From assembly GCA_034429475.1 (NCBI GenBank), contig DAOUGD010000305.1:1-38706 (forward strand): a DNA stretch of 38,706 nucleotides, written 5' to 3'. The position numbers and the translations under genes are program-made. Below the pieces are notes generated by a model. It worked only from the letters and a program-made list of their open reading frames with translations, had not been told where the DNA came from and did no database searches. The DNA is from JAKQHY01 sp034429475. GTDB taxonomy: Bacteria > Chloroflexota > Anaerolineae > B4-G1 > SLSP01. Positions 22,222 through 31,463 of this stretch are shown here, in pieces; positions within the stretch are counted from its first letter, which is position 1; each line of letters begins with the position of its first letter.

Positions 22222-24900
22222 TCAATGTTTGCGCTTCTTTTCCCCCGCCGCCTGCTTCTGCCACGCATAGAGCTTCGTCAGCGCATCCAACGGCGTGAGG
22301 CTGTTGATGTCCAACTCGCGCAGTTCGGCCACGATGGGATGGTCTTTGGCGAGCAGCATCGGCTGGAACGGCTCCGGTTCCTGGGCCGCGACGCCGGGGC
22401 GGAACTCGCCGCTTTCGAGCTGGGCCAGCAGCGCTTCGGCGCGGTGGACGACGGGGGCGGGGATGCCGGCCAGCCGCGCGACGTGGATGCCGTAGGAGCG
22501 ATCCGCGCCGCCGGGGATGACTTTGTGCAGGAAGATGACCTCGTGGCCTTCCTCCGCCACCGCCAGGTTGTAGTTGCGGACGTGGGGCAGGTGCTCCGCC
22601 ATCTCGATCAGTTCGTGGTAGTGCGTGGCGAAGAGCGTGCGCGCCCGGCGCTCCGGGTGGTTGTGCAGGTATTCGATGACGGCCCAGGCAATCGCCATCC
22701 CATCGTAAGTGCTGGTGCCGCGTCCGACTTCGTCCAAAATGAGCAGGCTTTGCGGCGTCGCGTGGTTGAGGATGTTGGCCGTCTCCACCATCTCCACCAT
22801 AAACGTGGACTGCCCCGCCGCCAATTCATCCGACGCGCCGATGCGGGTGAAGATGCGATCCACCACGCCGATGTGCGCCGCCTCCGCCGGGACGAAGCTG
22901 CCGATTTGCGCCATCAGCACGATCAACGCCGTTTGCCTTAAATACACCGATTTGCCTGCCATATTGGGGCCGGTGATGATATGGATGCGCTGCGCTGCGT
23001 CCATGTCCAGGTCGTTGGAAATAAACGGGGTCTTGAGCGTCTGTTCGACCACGGGGTGCCGCGCGCCGGTAAGGCGCAGCACGGGCGCGGCCTCAAACGT
23101 GGGGCGAACGTAATGTTGGCGCGCGGCGATGTCCGCCAGGGCGGCGGTCACGTCCAGCCGCGCCAGGGCGTGCGCTGTGGCGAGCAAGGCGCGCGCGTGT
23201 GCCGCAATGCGCACGCAAAGCTCCCGGAACAGCCGCGTTTCCAGTTCGGAGATGCGCTCTTCGGCGTTGAGGACGAGGTTTTCGTACTCCTTCAGCTCCG
23301 GCGTGATGTAGCGCTCGGCGTTGACCAGGGTTTGCTTGCGGATGTAGTAGGCGGGGACCAGGTCGGCGTTGGCTTTCGTCACTTCGATGTAGTAGCCGAA
23401 GACTTTGTTGTAGCCCACTTTGAGGCTTTTGATGCCGGTGCGGTCGCGCTCTTTGCCTTCCAGCCCGGCGATCCACTCGCGCGCGTCGCGCGTCGCCAGC
23501 AGGATGCCGTCCAGTTCGGCGGAGAAGCCGGGGCGGATCAGCCCGCCCGCGCTCAGTTGGGCCGGCGGCTCGTCCACCAGCGCCGCCGCAATCAACGCCG
23601 CCACCTCCGTCACCGGCTCCAGGCCATCCAATAATTGCCTGAATCCTTTCGCTTCCGACTCTCCCTCTCTCCCCCTCTCCCCCTCTTCTTGTCTCCCCTG
23701 CTCCAACTTCTCCCGCAACTCCGGCACGAGTTCCAGCGCGGCGCGGATTCCCGTCAGATCGCGAGGTGAGGCGCGGCCGGCCAGCACGCGGTTGGTCATC
23801 CGTTCCAAGTCGGGCGCGCGCCGGAGGGCGGCGCGTACCTGGGCGCGCAGCACGCCTTCCGTCACAAAACCCTGCACTTGATCCAGGCGCGCTTCGAGTT
23901 CGGGAATGTCCACCAGCGGTTGCGCCAGCCGGGTGAGCAGCAGCCGTCCGCCCATCGCCGTGAGCGTGGCGTCTAGCACGCCCAGCAGCGAGCCGCGCTT
24001 TTCTCGCCGCAGCGTCTCGGTGATTTCCAGGTTGCGCCACGTCGCCGGATCGAGCGCCATAAAATGCTCGGTGGAGTACGTGCGCAGGCCGGTCATTTGG
24101 GGCAGTAAACCCTGCTGGGTGTCCTGCAAATACGCCAACACGGCGCCCGCCGCGCGCACGGCCAGGGGCTTGCCTTCGCACCCAAAGCCCTCCAGGGTGC
24201 GCACGCCGAAATGCTCCGATAGGGTTTGGCGGGCGGTGGTTTCCTCAAAGTGATAGGCGGCCCAGGGTGTGCAGTGCGCGTCCACTAGGGAGATGAGCGT
24301 CTCTTCAATGCGCGTCGCCGGTTGGTCGGGATCGCGCTCTTTCCACGCGCCGGCCTTGGGGACGAGCAACTCGCGGGGGCGCAGCCGCGCCAATTCCTGC
24401 CGCGCCGCGCTGAGGATGTCGCCGCCGTCGCTCAACTGCGTGGCGGCGAATTCGCCGGTCGAAAGCTCGGCGTAGGCGATGCCTGCACGGTCGCCTTCAA
24501 TGACGACCGCCGCCAGGTAGTTGGGGCGCTTCTCGTCCAGCATCGTCGGCTCGGTGACGGTGCCGGCGGTGACGACGCGCTCGACGCGGCGCTCCATCGG
24601 CCCGCGCCCCACGCCCGGCTCGCCGATCTGTTCGGCGATGGCGACGCGATAGCCTTTCTCGATCAGGCGGGCGATGTAGTTCTCGACGGCATGATGGGGC
24701 ACCCCGGCCATCGGGATGCGCTCGCCTTTGGAGACGGGGCGGGAGGTCAACACGAGGTCCAATTCGCGGGCGGCAATTTCGGCGTCGGCGTCAAACGTTT
24801 CGTAGAAGTCGCCCAGGCGGAAGAAGAGCAGCGTGTCGGGGTATTGGGCTTTCAGTTGAAGGTACTGTTCTCGTAACGGGGTGGTTTCTTTTTCGCTCAT
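22222..24900 (-). CDS. mutS: DNA mismatch repair protein MutS
   Basis: The 892-residue protein follows the MutS domain order. The N-terminal mismatch-recognition domain has RLGDFYETF (the Phe-x-Glu that probes the mismatch) and a connector follows. The core/lever and clamp region lies at about 270-600. The ABC-type ATPase has Walker A GPNMAGKS (644-651), Walker B LLILDEVGRG (Asp723) and the His-switch THYHE. Residues about 400-415 are a low-complexity Gly/Glu/Arg run encoded by a short-period purine repeat. MutL is not in the window. No ribosome-binding site precedes the ATG; a TATAAT (24914-24909) ends nine bases upstream, so the message is probably leaderless. Confidence 0.96.
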   Translation of the reverse strand: MSEKETTPLREQYLQLKAQYPDTLLFFRLGDFYETFDADAEIAARELDLVLTSRPVSKGERIPMAGVPHHAVENYIARLIEKGYRVAIAEQIGEPGVGRGPMERRVERVVTAGTVTEPTMLDEKRPNYLAAVVIEGDRAGIAYAELSTGEFAATQLSDGGDILSAARQELARLRPRELLVPKAGAWKERDPDQPATRIEETLISLVDAHCTPWAAYHFEETTARQTLSEHFGVRTLEGFGCEGKPLAVRAAGAVLAYLQDTQQGLLPQMTGLRTYSTEHFMALDPATWRNLEITETLRREKRGSLLGVLDATLTAMGGRLLLTRLAQPLVDIPELEARLDQVQGFVTEGVLRAQVRAALRRAPDLERMTNRVLAGRASPRDLTGIRAALELVPELREKLEQGRQEEGERGREGESEAKGFRQLLDGLEPVTEVAALIAAALVDEPPAQLSAGGLIRPGFSAELDGILLATRDAREWIAGLEGKERDRTGIKSLKVGYNKVFGYYIEVTKANADLVPAYYIRKQTLVNAERYITPELKEYENLVLNAEERISELETRLFRELCVRIAAHARALLATAHALARLDVTAALADIAARQHYVRPTFEAAPVLRLTGARHPVVEQTLKTPFISNDLDMDAAQRIHIITGPNMAGKSVYLRQTALIVLMAQIGSFVPAEAAHIGVVDRIFTRIGASDELAAGQSTFMVEMVETANILNHATPQSLLILDEVGRGTSTYDGMAIAWAVIEYLHNHPERRARTLFATHYHELIEMAEHLPHVRNYNLAVAEEGHEVIFLHKVIPGGADRSYGIHVARLAGIPAPVVHRAEALLAQLESGEFRPGVAAQEPEPFQPMLLAKDHPIVAELRELDINSLTPLDALTKLYAWQKQAAGEKKRKH
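23659..23698. repeat. period-8 polypyrimidine array inside mutS
   Basis: On the plus strand the pattern CTCTCCC plus one variable base recurs about five times (23659-23698), the last copies drifting. On the coding strand it is homopurine and encodes the Gly-Arg-Glu-rich run around residues 400-415. It is in frame, so mutS stays open. Confidence 0.75.
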
Positions 24901-24908
24901 AGAGCGAC

Positions 24909-24960
24909 ATTATATACCATTTTTGAAGATACTTGCCCGTTAGCTTGCCTTGCGTATAAT
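24909..24960. promoter_or_regulatory. divergent promoters for leaderless mutS and glycosyltransferase genes
   Basis: On the plus strand TTGCCC (24933-24938) and TATAAT (24955-24960) are 16 bp apart and the GT4 ATG is at 24967, only six bases beyond the -10 box. On the minus strand TATAAT (24914-24909) lies eight bases before the mutS ATG (24900); its -35 box is not obvious. Both predicted starts fall at or next to the ATG, and neither gene has a ribosome-binding site. Confidence 0.7.
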
Positions 24961-24966
24961 CGGGTT

Positions 24967-26109
24967 ATGCCAATCTACGTGGATGTTTCCGCCGCAGTGC
25001 ATCACCGGGCCGGATTGGGCCGTTACGCCGAAAATTTGACGCGCGCGCTGGCGCCCCGCCTGGGGGAAGTGCTGTCCCTGTTCTACAATCGGGAAGCCGG
25101 GATCGAACCGCTGTCGGATCTTGCCCATGTGCCCTCCCGCACGGTGGGGTTTAGTTACAAAAGCTGGCGGATGATCGTCTGGATGGCACAACTGGCTCAG
25201 ATACCCCTCAACCGTATGTTTCCCGAAGCGCGCCTGTTTCACGCTACCGAGCATTTGCTGCTGCCGCTGCGCGGCATCCCCACCATTCTCACCGTCCACG
25301 ATTTGATCTTCCACCATTTGCCGGAACACCACAAACTCTTGAACCGGTGGTATCTCAACCTGGCGATGCCGCTGTTCTGCCGGCGCGCCGACCACATCAT
25401 TGCCGTGTCGGAGGCCACGCGCCGCGATCTGCTCAAGCTCTACCGACTGCCGCCGGAAAAAATCACAGTGATCTATGAGGCTGCCGATGCACATTTCCGT
25501 GCTCAACCGCTGGAGGTCGTGGCGGAGGTGCGCGCGCGGTATCAATTGCCGGAGCGTTATCTGCTCTACGTGGGCACTATTGAGCCACGCAAGAACTTGA
25601 CGCGCCTTTTGTACGTATGGGAACACCTCTATGCGGCTCACGAGGCGCCGCCGTTGGTCATTGTGGGCAAACCAGGCTGGCTCGCCAGCGATTTCTTTGC
25701 GGCATTGGAGAATTGTACTTTCCATGACTATGTGCTGCTCACGGGGTATGTGGATGATGAAGATTTGCCCGCCATCTACGCCGGTGCGACGGCTTTCGTT
25801 TTCCCCAGTTTGTACGAGGGCTTTGGCTTTCCGCCGCTGGAGGCGATGGCCTGCGGCACGCCGGTGGCCTGTTCCAACACCTCGTCGCTGCCGGAGGTGG
25901 TGGGGGATGCGGCGCTGACGTTCAGCCCTAACAACGTCAACGCGATGACCGAGGCGCTGCGGCGAATCTTGAACGACGAGGCACTCCAGGCTGAGCTGCG
26001 TGCGCGCGGATTGCAGCAAGCGACCCGGTTTTCGTGGGCGCAAACAGCGCAGGAGACGCTGGAGTTGTACGTGAAGGTGCAGCAGAACTTCATTGAAAGC
26101 TCGTGGTAG
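24967..26109 (+). CDS. glycosyltransferase family 4 (GT-B)
   Basis: The 380-residue protein has the two-Rossmann GT-B layout. The acceptor-side domain starts MPIYVDVSAAVHHRAGLGRY. The nucleotide-sugar domain includes YLLYVGTIEPRKNLTRLL and the retaining EX7E motif E284-GFGFPPL-E292 followed by AMACGTPVACSNTSSLPEV. It transfers a sugar from a nucleotide donor to a surface glycan or lipid; the specific sugar is not deducible. It opens the glycan cluster, diverging from mutS and probably translated from a leaderless message. The next gene, a paralogue, starts six bases after its stop. Confidence 0.92.
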   Translation: MPIYVDVSAAVHHRAGLGRYAENLTRALAPRLGEVLSLFYNREAGIEPLSDLAHVPSRTVGFSYKSWRMIVWMAQLAQIPLNRMFPEARLFHATEHLLLPLRGIPTILTVHDLIFHHLPEHHKLLNRWYLNLAMPLFCRRADHIIAVSEATRRDLLKLYRLPPEKITVIYEAADAHFRAQPLEVVAEVRARYQLPERYLLYVGTIEPRKNLTRLLYVWEHLYAAHEAPPLVIVGKPGWLASDFFAALENCTFHDYVLLTGYVDDEDLPAIYAGATAFVFPSLYEGFGFPPLEAMACGTPVACSNTSSLPEVVGDAALTFSPNNVNAMTEALRRILNDEALQAELRARGLQQATRFSWAQTAQETLELYVKVQQNFIESSW

Positions 26110-26115
26110 ACGACG

Positions 26116-27222
26116 GTGCATTACGTTTTAGACGCTCGCACAACTACGCCGCATTTCCCCGGTATTGGCCGTTATGTGATGAATCTGGTCCGCGCACTGG
26201 GGCCGCAGCTTAACCAGGGCGAAAGGCTCACACTCCTTTATGATCCAGCCTATCCGTTAACGTTCCCCGCTCATCATGCCGTAACCGCGATACCGGTCGC
26301 CGCCTCCCCTTTTTCCGTAAAACAGCAATGGGTCGTTCCGCAGCTCTTGCGCCGTTTGGACGCCGGCCTTTATCACAGCGCCTATTATTTGATGCCCTAT
26401 TTCCCCGGAATTCCCACGCTATTGACGGTCTACGATCTGATCCCGATGCTTTTCCCGCAGCACAGTACGCATCGGGCGCGACTTCTCTTTCGCTGGGCGA
26501 CGGCGTTGGCCTTACGGACGGCCCGGCACAGTATAGCAATTTCGGAGGCGACGCGGCAGGATTTTCTACGGCATTTCCGGCTTTCGCCAGAGCGCATCAC
26601 TGCTGTTCCGCTGGCCGCCGACCCAGTCTTTTGCCCGCAGTCAGAGGCTGCCGTTCAGACGGTGCGTACGCGGTATGCTTTGCCGGAAACATTCATATTG
26701 TATCTGGGGAGCAATAAGCCGCACAAGAACCTGGTAGCTCTGGTGGAGGCCTATGCGCAATTGTCTCCAAACGCGCCGCCCATGGTCATTGCCGGCGCGT
26801 GGCTGCCGGAGCATCCCGAAGCGCGCCAACGGGCGGACGCGCTCGGCCTGGACGACCGCCGGGTGCGCTGGCTGGGAACGGTCGCTAACGCCGACCTGCC
26901 CGCGCTCTATGCGGCGGCCACGGTGTTTGTCTTCCCGAGCCTGTATGAAGGTTTCGGACTGCCGGTCATCGAAGCGATGGCGTGCGGGACGCCGGTGACG
27001 TGCGCCGCGCTCTCATCCTTGCCGGAGGTGGTGGGGGAGGCCGCGCTGCTTTTCAATCCCTACGAGCCTTCATCCATCAGGGATGCGCTGGCGACATTGT
27101 TAGATGATACCGGCTTGCGTGAACAATTGCGAAGCTCAGGGTTACGCCAGGCCCAACGCTTCTCGTGGGAACGCACGGCTCAGGAGACGCTCAGAGTTTA
27201 TCGTGGGATTACTGCCGCCTGA
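26116..27222 (+). CDS. glycosyltransferase family 4 (GT-B), paralogue of the preceding gene
   Basis: The 368-residue protein parallels its neighbour: MHYVLDARTTTPHFPGIGRY at the N-terminus, FILYLGSNKPHKNLVALVEA at the start of the donor domain and the EX7E motif E278-GFGLPVI-E286 followed by AMACGTPVTC. The pair probably arose by tandem duplication. The start is a GTG at 26116 with no evident ribosome-binding site, so reinitiation after the upstream stop (26107-26109) is likely. It should add a sugar to the same surface glycan. Confidence 0.9.
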   Translation: MHYVLDARTTTPHFPGIGRYVMNLVRALGPQLNQGERLTLLYDPAYPLTFPAHHAVTAIPVAASPFSVKQQWVVPQLLRRLDAGLYHSAYYLMPYFPGIPTLLTVYDLIPMLFPQHSTHRARLLFRWATALALRTARHSIAISEATRQDFLRHFRLSPERITAVPLAADPVFCPQSEAAVQTVRTRYALPETFILYLGSNKPHKNLVALVEAYAQLSPNAPPMVIAGAWLPEHPEARQRADALGLDDRRVRWLGTVANADLPALYAAATVFVFPSLYEGFGLPVIEAMACGTPVTCAALSSLPEVVGEAALLFNPYEPSSIRDALATLLDDTGLREQLRSSGLRQAQRFSWERTAQETLRVYRGITAA

Positions 27223-27289
27223 TGGCGTTGCGGCTTGTATGGAGCATGTCTGATTTCATTCTTCCCCCTGTGCGGCCTGAAAGTATGGT

Positions 27290-27991
27290 ATGATGACTAA
27301 GCGCAATGCTCATTTTGAGGAGATTGCTGACCAATATGATTTCAGCCTGCCTCCTCACGTCGTGGAGCATTATGTCCAAAAGCGGGTGAGATTTCTGCTG
27401 GCGCAGTCTCACACGAATCCGGTGCGCGCTTTGGATGTAGGCATCGGCACGGGTAAACTGGCCGAGCGTCTACAGGCGCAAGGCTGGCAAATCGCCGGGG
27501 TGGATTTGGTGTATTCTATGTTACGTGTGGCGCAACGCCGGGGCGGGGTGGCCGTTCAGGGGGACAGCGGGCGCTTGCCATTCCCAGACGAGAGTTTTGA
27601 TGTAGCCTTCTGCATTGCGATGTTGCATCATGTGGCCGAACCCCAGGCGGTGCGGGCAACTACCCGCGAGATGGTGCGGGTGGTGCGCCGGGGGGGCCTC
27701 GCCGTTTATTGGGATCACAATCCCTACAATCCTTACTGGGCTATTCTTATGACATACGTTCCACAAGATACAGGGGAAGAGCGTTTGATTCCGCCCACGG
27801 AAATTAAGGCGGCTCTATCCGATTTGCCGGTGAGCGTCACCGTATATCAAGCTGGATTCGTCCCGGATTTCGTTTCTTCACGCTGGTTACGTCCCTTTCA
27901 AAAACTGGAGCAGACAGTTGAACGGCTTCCCGGTCTGCGACGTATTTTATGTGCGCATAATGTAGTGGTCGCTCGCAAACATCAGGTATGA
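27290..27991 (+). CDS. class I SAM-dependent methyltransferase in the glycan cluster
   Basis: The 233-residue protein has motif I RALDVGIGTGKLAERL (residues 47-62), the acidic residue in IAGVDLVYSMLRV, and SFDVAFCIAMLHHV followed by VRRGGLAVYWDHNPYNP. These place it with Methyltransf_11-type enzymes. Within this cluster it probably methylates a sugar or lipid carrier, which is inference from position. Two consecutive ATGs mark the start, and no strong ribosome-binding site is seen. The GT2 gene follows within 51 bp. Confidence 0.87.
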   Translation: MMTKRNAHFEEIADQYDFSLPPHVVEHYVQKRVRFLLAQSHTNPVRALDVGIGTGKLAERLQAQGWQIAGVDLVYSMLRVAQRRGGVAVQGDSGRLPFPDESFDVAFCIAMLHHVAEPQAVRATTREMVRVVRRGGLAVYWDHNPYNPYWAILMTYVPQDTGEERLIPPTEIKAALSDLPVSVTVYQAGFVPDFVSSRWLRPFQKLEQTVERLPGLRRILCAHNVVVARKHQV

Positions 27992-28042
27992 TTGCGGCTC
28001 ATTGACTTAACAAGTCCTATCCCCCACCAAGAGAGAGAATGC

Positions 28043-28765
28043 ATGTGGAAAGAACATACTGTTTCTGTCGTATTACCGACCTACAATGAAAAGGAGTCAA
28101 TTCGTCAAAGTATCCACGAACTGGAAAGCACCGGCTACGTAGATGAGATCATCGTCGTGAACAACAACGCTGCCCCGGGCACTTCGGAGGAGGTGGCGCA
28201 AACTTCCGCCCGCGAAATTCACGAGCCGCGCCAGGGGTACGGATTCGCGTGTCAACGGGGCTTGCGCGAGGCGACAGGAGACTATGTTATTCTTTCAGAA
28301 CCAGATGGGACCTTCCGCGGCAGCGATATCCTCAAACTGCTGGTGTATGCCGGCGATGCCGACCTGGTGTTGGGAAGCCGCACTGCTAAAGGATTCATCT
28401 GGAAAGACGCTAATATGGGCTGGTTTTTGCGCTGGGGAAATTGGGCTGTTGCCAAAATGATCGAAGTATTGTTTAATACTACCAATTTCACCGATGCGGG
28501 ATGTACCATGCGTCTGGTTCATCGCGTTAAACTAGATACTATTCAAGGAAAATTTACTGTTGGGGGGTCGTATTTTGGCCCGCAGATGATTCTCCTCGCG
28601 CTGCATCATCATATGCGCGTGATTCAAATCCCTGTCAATTATCAACGCCGGGTGGGAAAATCTATGGCTACCGGCAATAAACTGAAGGCTTTCATCATCG
28701 GCCTGCAAATGATCGGCATGATTCTCGGATACCGGGTCAAGACCTGGCTGCGGCCTGATTGCTAG
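28043..28765 (+). CDS. glycosyltransferase family 2 (GT-A), polyprenyl-phosphate sugar synthase-like
   Basis: The 240-residue protein begins SVVLPTYNEKESIRQSIHEL, the nucleotide-binding opening of GT2 enzymes, and has SEPDGTF (Asp88) as the metal-binding position and TDAGCTMRLVHR as the acceptor-side motif. The resemblance is to dolichol-/undecaprenyl-phosphate mannosyl- or glucosyltransferases without a C-terminal membrane domain. Such an enzyme would make the lipid-linked sugar used by the GT39-like protein encoded 13 bp downstream, a sensible pair. GAGAG before the ATG at 28043 supports this start over the TTG at 27992. Confidence 0.88.
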   Translation: MWKEHTVSVVLPTYNEKESIRQSIHELESTGYVDEIIVVNNNAAPGTSEEVAQTSAREIHEPRQGYGFACQRGLREATGDYVILSEPDGTFRGSDILKLLVYAGDADLVLGSRTAKGFIWKDANMGWFLRWGNWAVAKMIEVLFNTTNFTDAGCTMRLVHRVKLDTIQGKFTVGGSYFGPQMILLALHHHMRVIQIPVNYQRRVGKSMATGNKLKAFIIGLQMIGMILGYRVKTWLRPDC

Positions 28766-28778
28766 AGGAATACATTTT

Positions 28779-30383
28779 ATGGCACAAAAATCCGTCACAG
28801 CTAAATGGGTTGAACGTTGGGGCGTATGGGGAGCCATGCTCCTGGCTGCCGCCTTGTTATTTTTCCAATTAGGCGGGCGCGCATTGTGGTGGGATGAAAT
28901 CATCAATGTGTACATTGACCAACAAAGTTTGCGTGGTATCCTGATCAGTCTGAGCGCCATTCCAGGGACGCCGCCCTTTGTTGACGTTCATCCACCATTG
29001 TTCCATTTTATTAACCACTATTGGCTCGCATTGGCCGGCACCAGCGATTTCGCCGCACGACTTCCCAATGTTATTTTTGCGCTAGTTGCGCTATACTGGC
29101 TTTACCGCATTGGGCATAAAATCGGCGGGCCCCTTTACGGCACAGTCATTATTCTGGTCATCGGCCTGTCCCCCTTTTGGCTGATGTATGCCCGTATGGC
29201 GCGCTATTATGCACTGACGACGATGTTGGGGCTGGCATCCACCTTCTTCTATTTGGAATTGCTGGAACGTCCCACGCGGGGGCGTTGGGGTATCTATTTT
29301 GTGATTAACCTGTTGTTACTATATACAGATTATCTGGCAGCCACTTTGTTTGTCTGCCAATTCCTGTATCTGATATGGGCAAAGCCCGAAAAACGTTGGG
29401 TATACACCTGGTTTTTGAGCATGGTCTGTGTGGGGGTATGTTATATCCCCTGGCTGCCGGCCTGGTACAGACAAACGCAGACGATGCATGTGCAGGTTAT
29501 CGCCGACCTGGCGCATAGCTTTTTAGGAGCGGTCTTTAAGTTTGCTTTTCCGCTTTTGTCCTTCACCGTCGGCGAGACTGTGTATCCCTGGGAAGCGCCG
29601 GCGCTAATAGGATATATCCTGTTTGCCGGGTTACTTATTGGCGGTGTGCGCGCCATCTTACAGCAGCCCGCGCCGTCCACGTGGCGCGGCTCGCTGCCGG
29701 CTTTTATTCTGTTGTTCGCGCTGTTTCCTGCGTTGGGGACCATCGCCGTCATCACCTTCGTCACCCCTACCATTACTTTTCTGGGCATCGGCAATCGTAC
29801 CTTCTTCGCCTTCCCTTTTGTGGGACTTTTGATAACCAGCGGGCTGTGCGCATTGAAAAATCGCCGCATCGCGATACCCGTTGCCGTTTTGTTGGCTTGT
29901 GTCTGGGGATATAGTAACTACAATTACTATGTAGGGCGGCATTTCTTTAACCCGGTTTATGCAGTCCCTACGGAACAAATCGTCGCGGACGTTTTGGCTC
30001 AGGCCCAGCCCGGCGATGTCATTTTCAGCGAAGTTGATATGGGTTTCGGCTATTATTTTGACAAACAAACGGATGCCGTGGCATCCCATTATTTATTGAG
30101 CGATCAAGAAACGAGCGAAGTTCTCAATCAAATGCACCAGGACCTGGTTAGTGGGGATTCGCTCACACACAAACGGCTGTTTATCTTGAGCATGGGACGG
30201 GATCGCACCCGACATGATCTTCCGATCGAACTAACATCACTGCTGCAACCCCCAACCCGGTTGATCTGGGAGCAAGGCTACGTTCCTCAAGATGCGACCT
30301 ATCGCCAGGTCAAGCGCGTGTTGTTAGGACGCGAGGACTATCACTATAAGTTATTAGTTCAATTATACGAGTTAGAAAAATGA
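28779..30383 (+). CDS. polytopic GT39/ArnT-like glycosyltransferase
   Basis: The 534-residue protein has a first membrane helix (about 17-31), then LGGRALWWDEIINVYIDQQS, the extracytoplasmic loop whose Asp39-Glu40 corresponds to the catalytic acidic pair of PMT/ArnT enzymes. About ten further helices follow (to residue 390), then a soluble C-terminal domain. These enzymes use polyprenyl-phosphate-linked sugars to glycosylate lipids or proteins on the outer side of the membrane. GAGGAA precedes the ATG. The gene overlaps the next by four bases (ATGA), and the preceding GT2 could make its donor. Confidence 0.87.
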   Translation: MAQKSVTAKWVERWGVWGAMLLAAALLFFQLGGRALWWDEIINVYIDQQSLRGILISLSAIPGTPPFVDVHPPLFHFINHYWLALAGTSDFAARLPNVIFALVALYWLYRIGHKIGGPLYGTVIILVIGLSPFWLMYARMARYYALTTMLGLASTFFYLELLERPTRGRWGIYFVINLLLLYTDYLAATLFVCQFLYLIWAKPEKRWVYTWFLSMVCVGVCYIPWLPAWYRQTQTMHVQVIADLAHSFLGAVFKFAFPLLSFTVGETVYPWEAPALIGYILFAGLLIGGVRAILQQPAPSTWRGSLPAFILLFALFPALGTIAVITFVTPTITFLGIGNRTFFAFPFVGLLITSGLCALKNRRIAIPVAVLLACVWGYSNYNYYVGRHFFNPVYAVPTEQIVADVLAQAQPGDVIFSEVDMGFGYYFDKQTDAVASHYLLSDQETSEVLNQMHQDLVSGDSLTHKRLFILSMGRDRTRHDLPIELTSLLQPPTRLIWEQGYVPQDATYRQVKRVLLGREDYHYKLLVQLYELEK

Positions 30384-31462
30384 AAATCTTACACGTTTAC
30401 AAAGACTATTACCCCGTTTTGGGCGGAATTGAGAACTATATGCGCATTCTCGCCGAGGCGCACGTCGCCGCCGGGCACGAGGTCACAGTCGCCGTCTGCG
30501 ATCCCGGCTTCCAAACTCACATTGAGGAGCTGAACGGCGTCGAAATCATCAAATCCGGGCGGCTGGCGACGGTGTCTTCGATGCCTCTGAGCCTGAGGCA
30601 TACGCTGGCGATGGCGCAGGCCAGGGCCGACGTGATTCACGTCCATTCGCCCTATCCCCTCGGCGAAGTGGGAACGTGGCTGTTCAAGCGGCGCACGCCC
30701 ATCGTCATCACCTACCACTCCGATGTCGTGCGGCAGCAGGGTTGGCTGAAGCTCTACGCGCCCCTGCTGCGCCGCGTCCTCCGCGACAGCGACCGCATTC
30801 TGGCTACCAGCCCCCGCTATATCGAAACGTCTCCCTGGTTGGGGCCGATCAAGGAGAAATGCCAGGTCGCGCCGTTAGGGGTGGACCACCGCCGGTTCTC
30901 GCCGCCCCGCCAGGCGTTCGATGGCCCGCCAACCCTGCTCTTTGTCGGCCGGCTGCGTTACTACAAGGGACTGGACACGTTGTTGCATGCTATGACCGAG
31001 CTGCCCCACGTACAGTTGAAAGTCGTGGGGACTGGGCCGATGCAGCAGACGTGGCGCACGCTCACCAGCACGTTGGGACTGGAGGAGCGCGTGCATTTCC
31101 TGGGGGAAGTGGATGACGCCGATTTACCGCAGATGTATCGGCGGGCGCACATGTTTGTGCTGCCGGCCAACGCCCGCGCGGAGGCCTTTGGCACGGTGCT
31201 GTTGGAAGCGATGGCCGCCGGACTTCCATGCGTCAGCACAGAGGTTGGCAGCGGCACATCGTGGGTGGTGCAAGACGGCGTCACCGGGCGTGTGGTGCCG
31301 CCCAAGTCGCCCACCGTGATGGCGGCGGCCATCCGTGACATGCTGTCCGATCCGCAGCGGTTGGCCGAGATGGGCCGCGCCGCCCGCCTCCGTGTGGAGA
31401 CCGAATTCACGCAGGAACGGATGGTGGAACGGGTGATGGAGATTTATCAGGGGGTGGTTTAA
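30380..31462 (+). CDS. glycosyltransferase family 4 (GT-B), last gene of the glycan cluster
   Basis: The 360-residue protein starts MKILHVYKDYYPVLGGIENY, a classic GT4 opening, has PTLLFVGRLRYYKGLDTLLH at the donor domain and the EX7E motif E268-AFGTVLL-E276 followed by AMAAGLPCVSTEVGSGT. It is closer to the mannosyl-/glucosyl-transferase branch acting on lipid-linked acceptors than to the first two GT4s of this cluster. The ATGA overlap with the GT39-like gene indicates translational coupling. A terminator follows directly. Confidence 0.93.
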   Translation: MKILHVYKDYYPVLGGIENYMRILAEAHVAAGHEVTVAVCDPGFQTHIEELNGVEIIKSGRLATVSSMPLSLRHTLAMAQARADVIHVHSPYPLGEVGTWLFKRRTPIVITYHSDVVRQQGWLKLYAPLLRRVLRDSDRILATSPRYIETSPWLGPIKEKCQVAPLGVDHRRFSPPRQAFDGPPTLLFVGRLRYYKGLDTLLHAMTELPHVQLKVVGTGPMQQTWRTLTSTLGLEERVHFLGEVDDADLPQMYRRAHMFVLPANARAEAFGTVLLEAMAAGLPCVSTEVGSGTSWVVQDGVTGRVVPPKSPTVMAAAIRDMLSDPQRLAEMGRAARLRVETEFTQERMVERVMEIYQGVV

Positions 31463-31463
31463 A

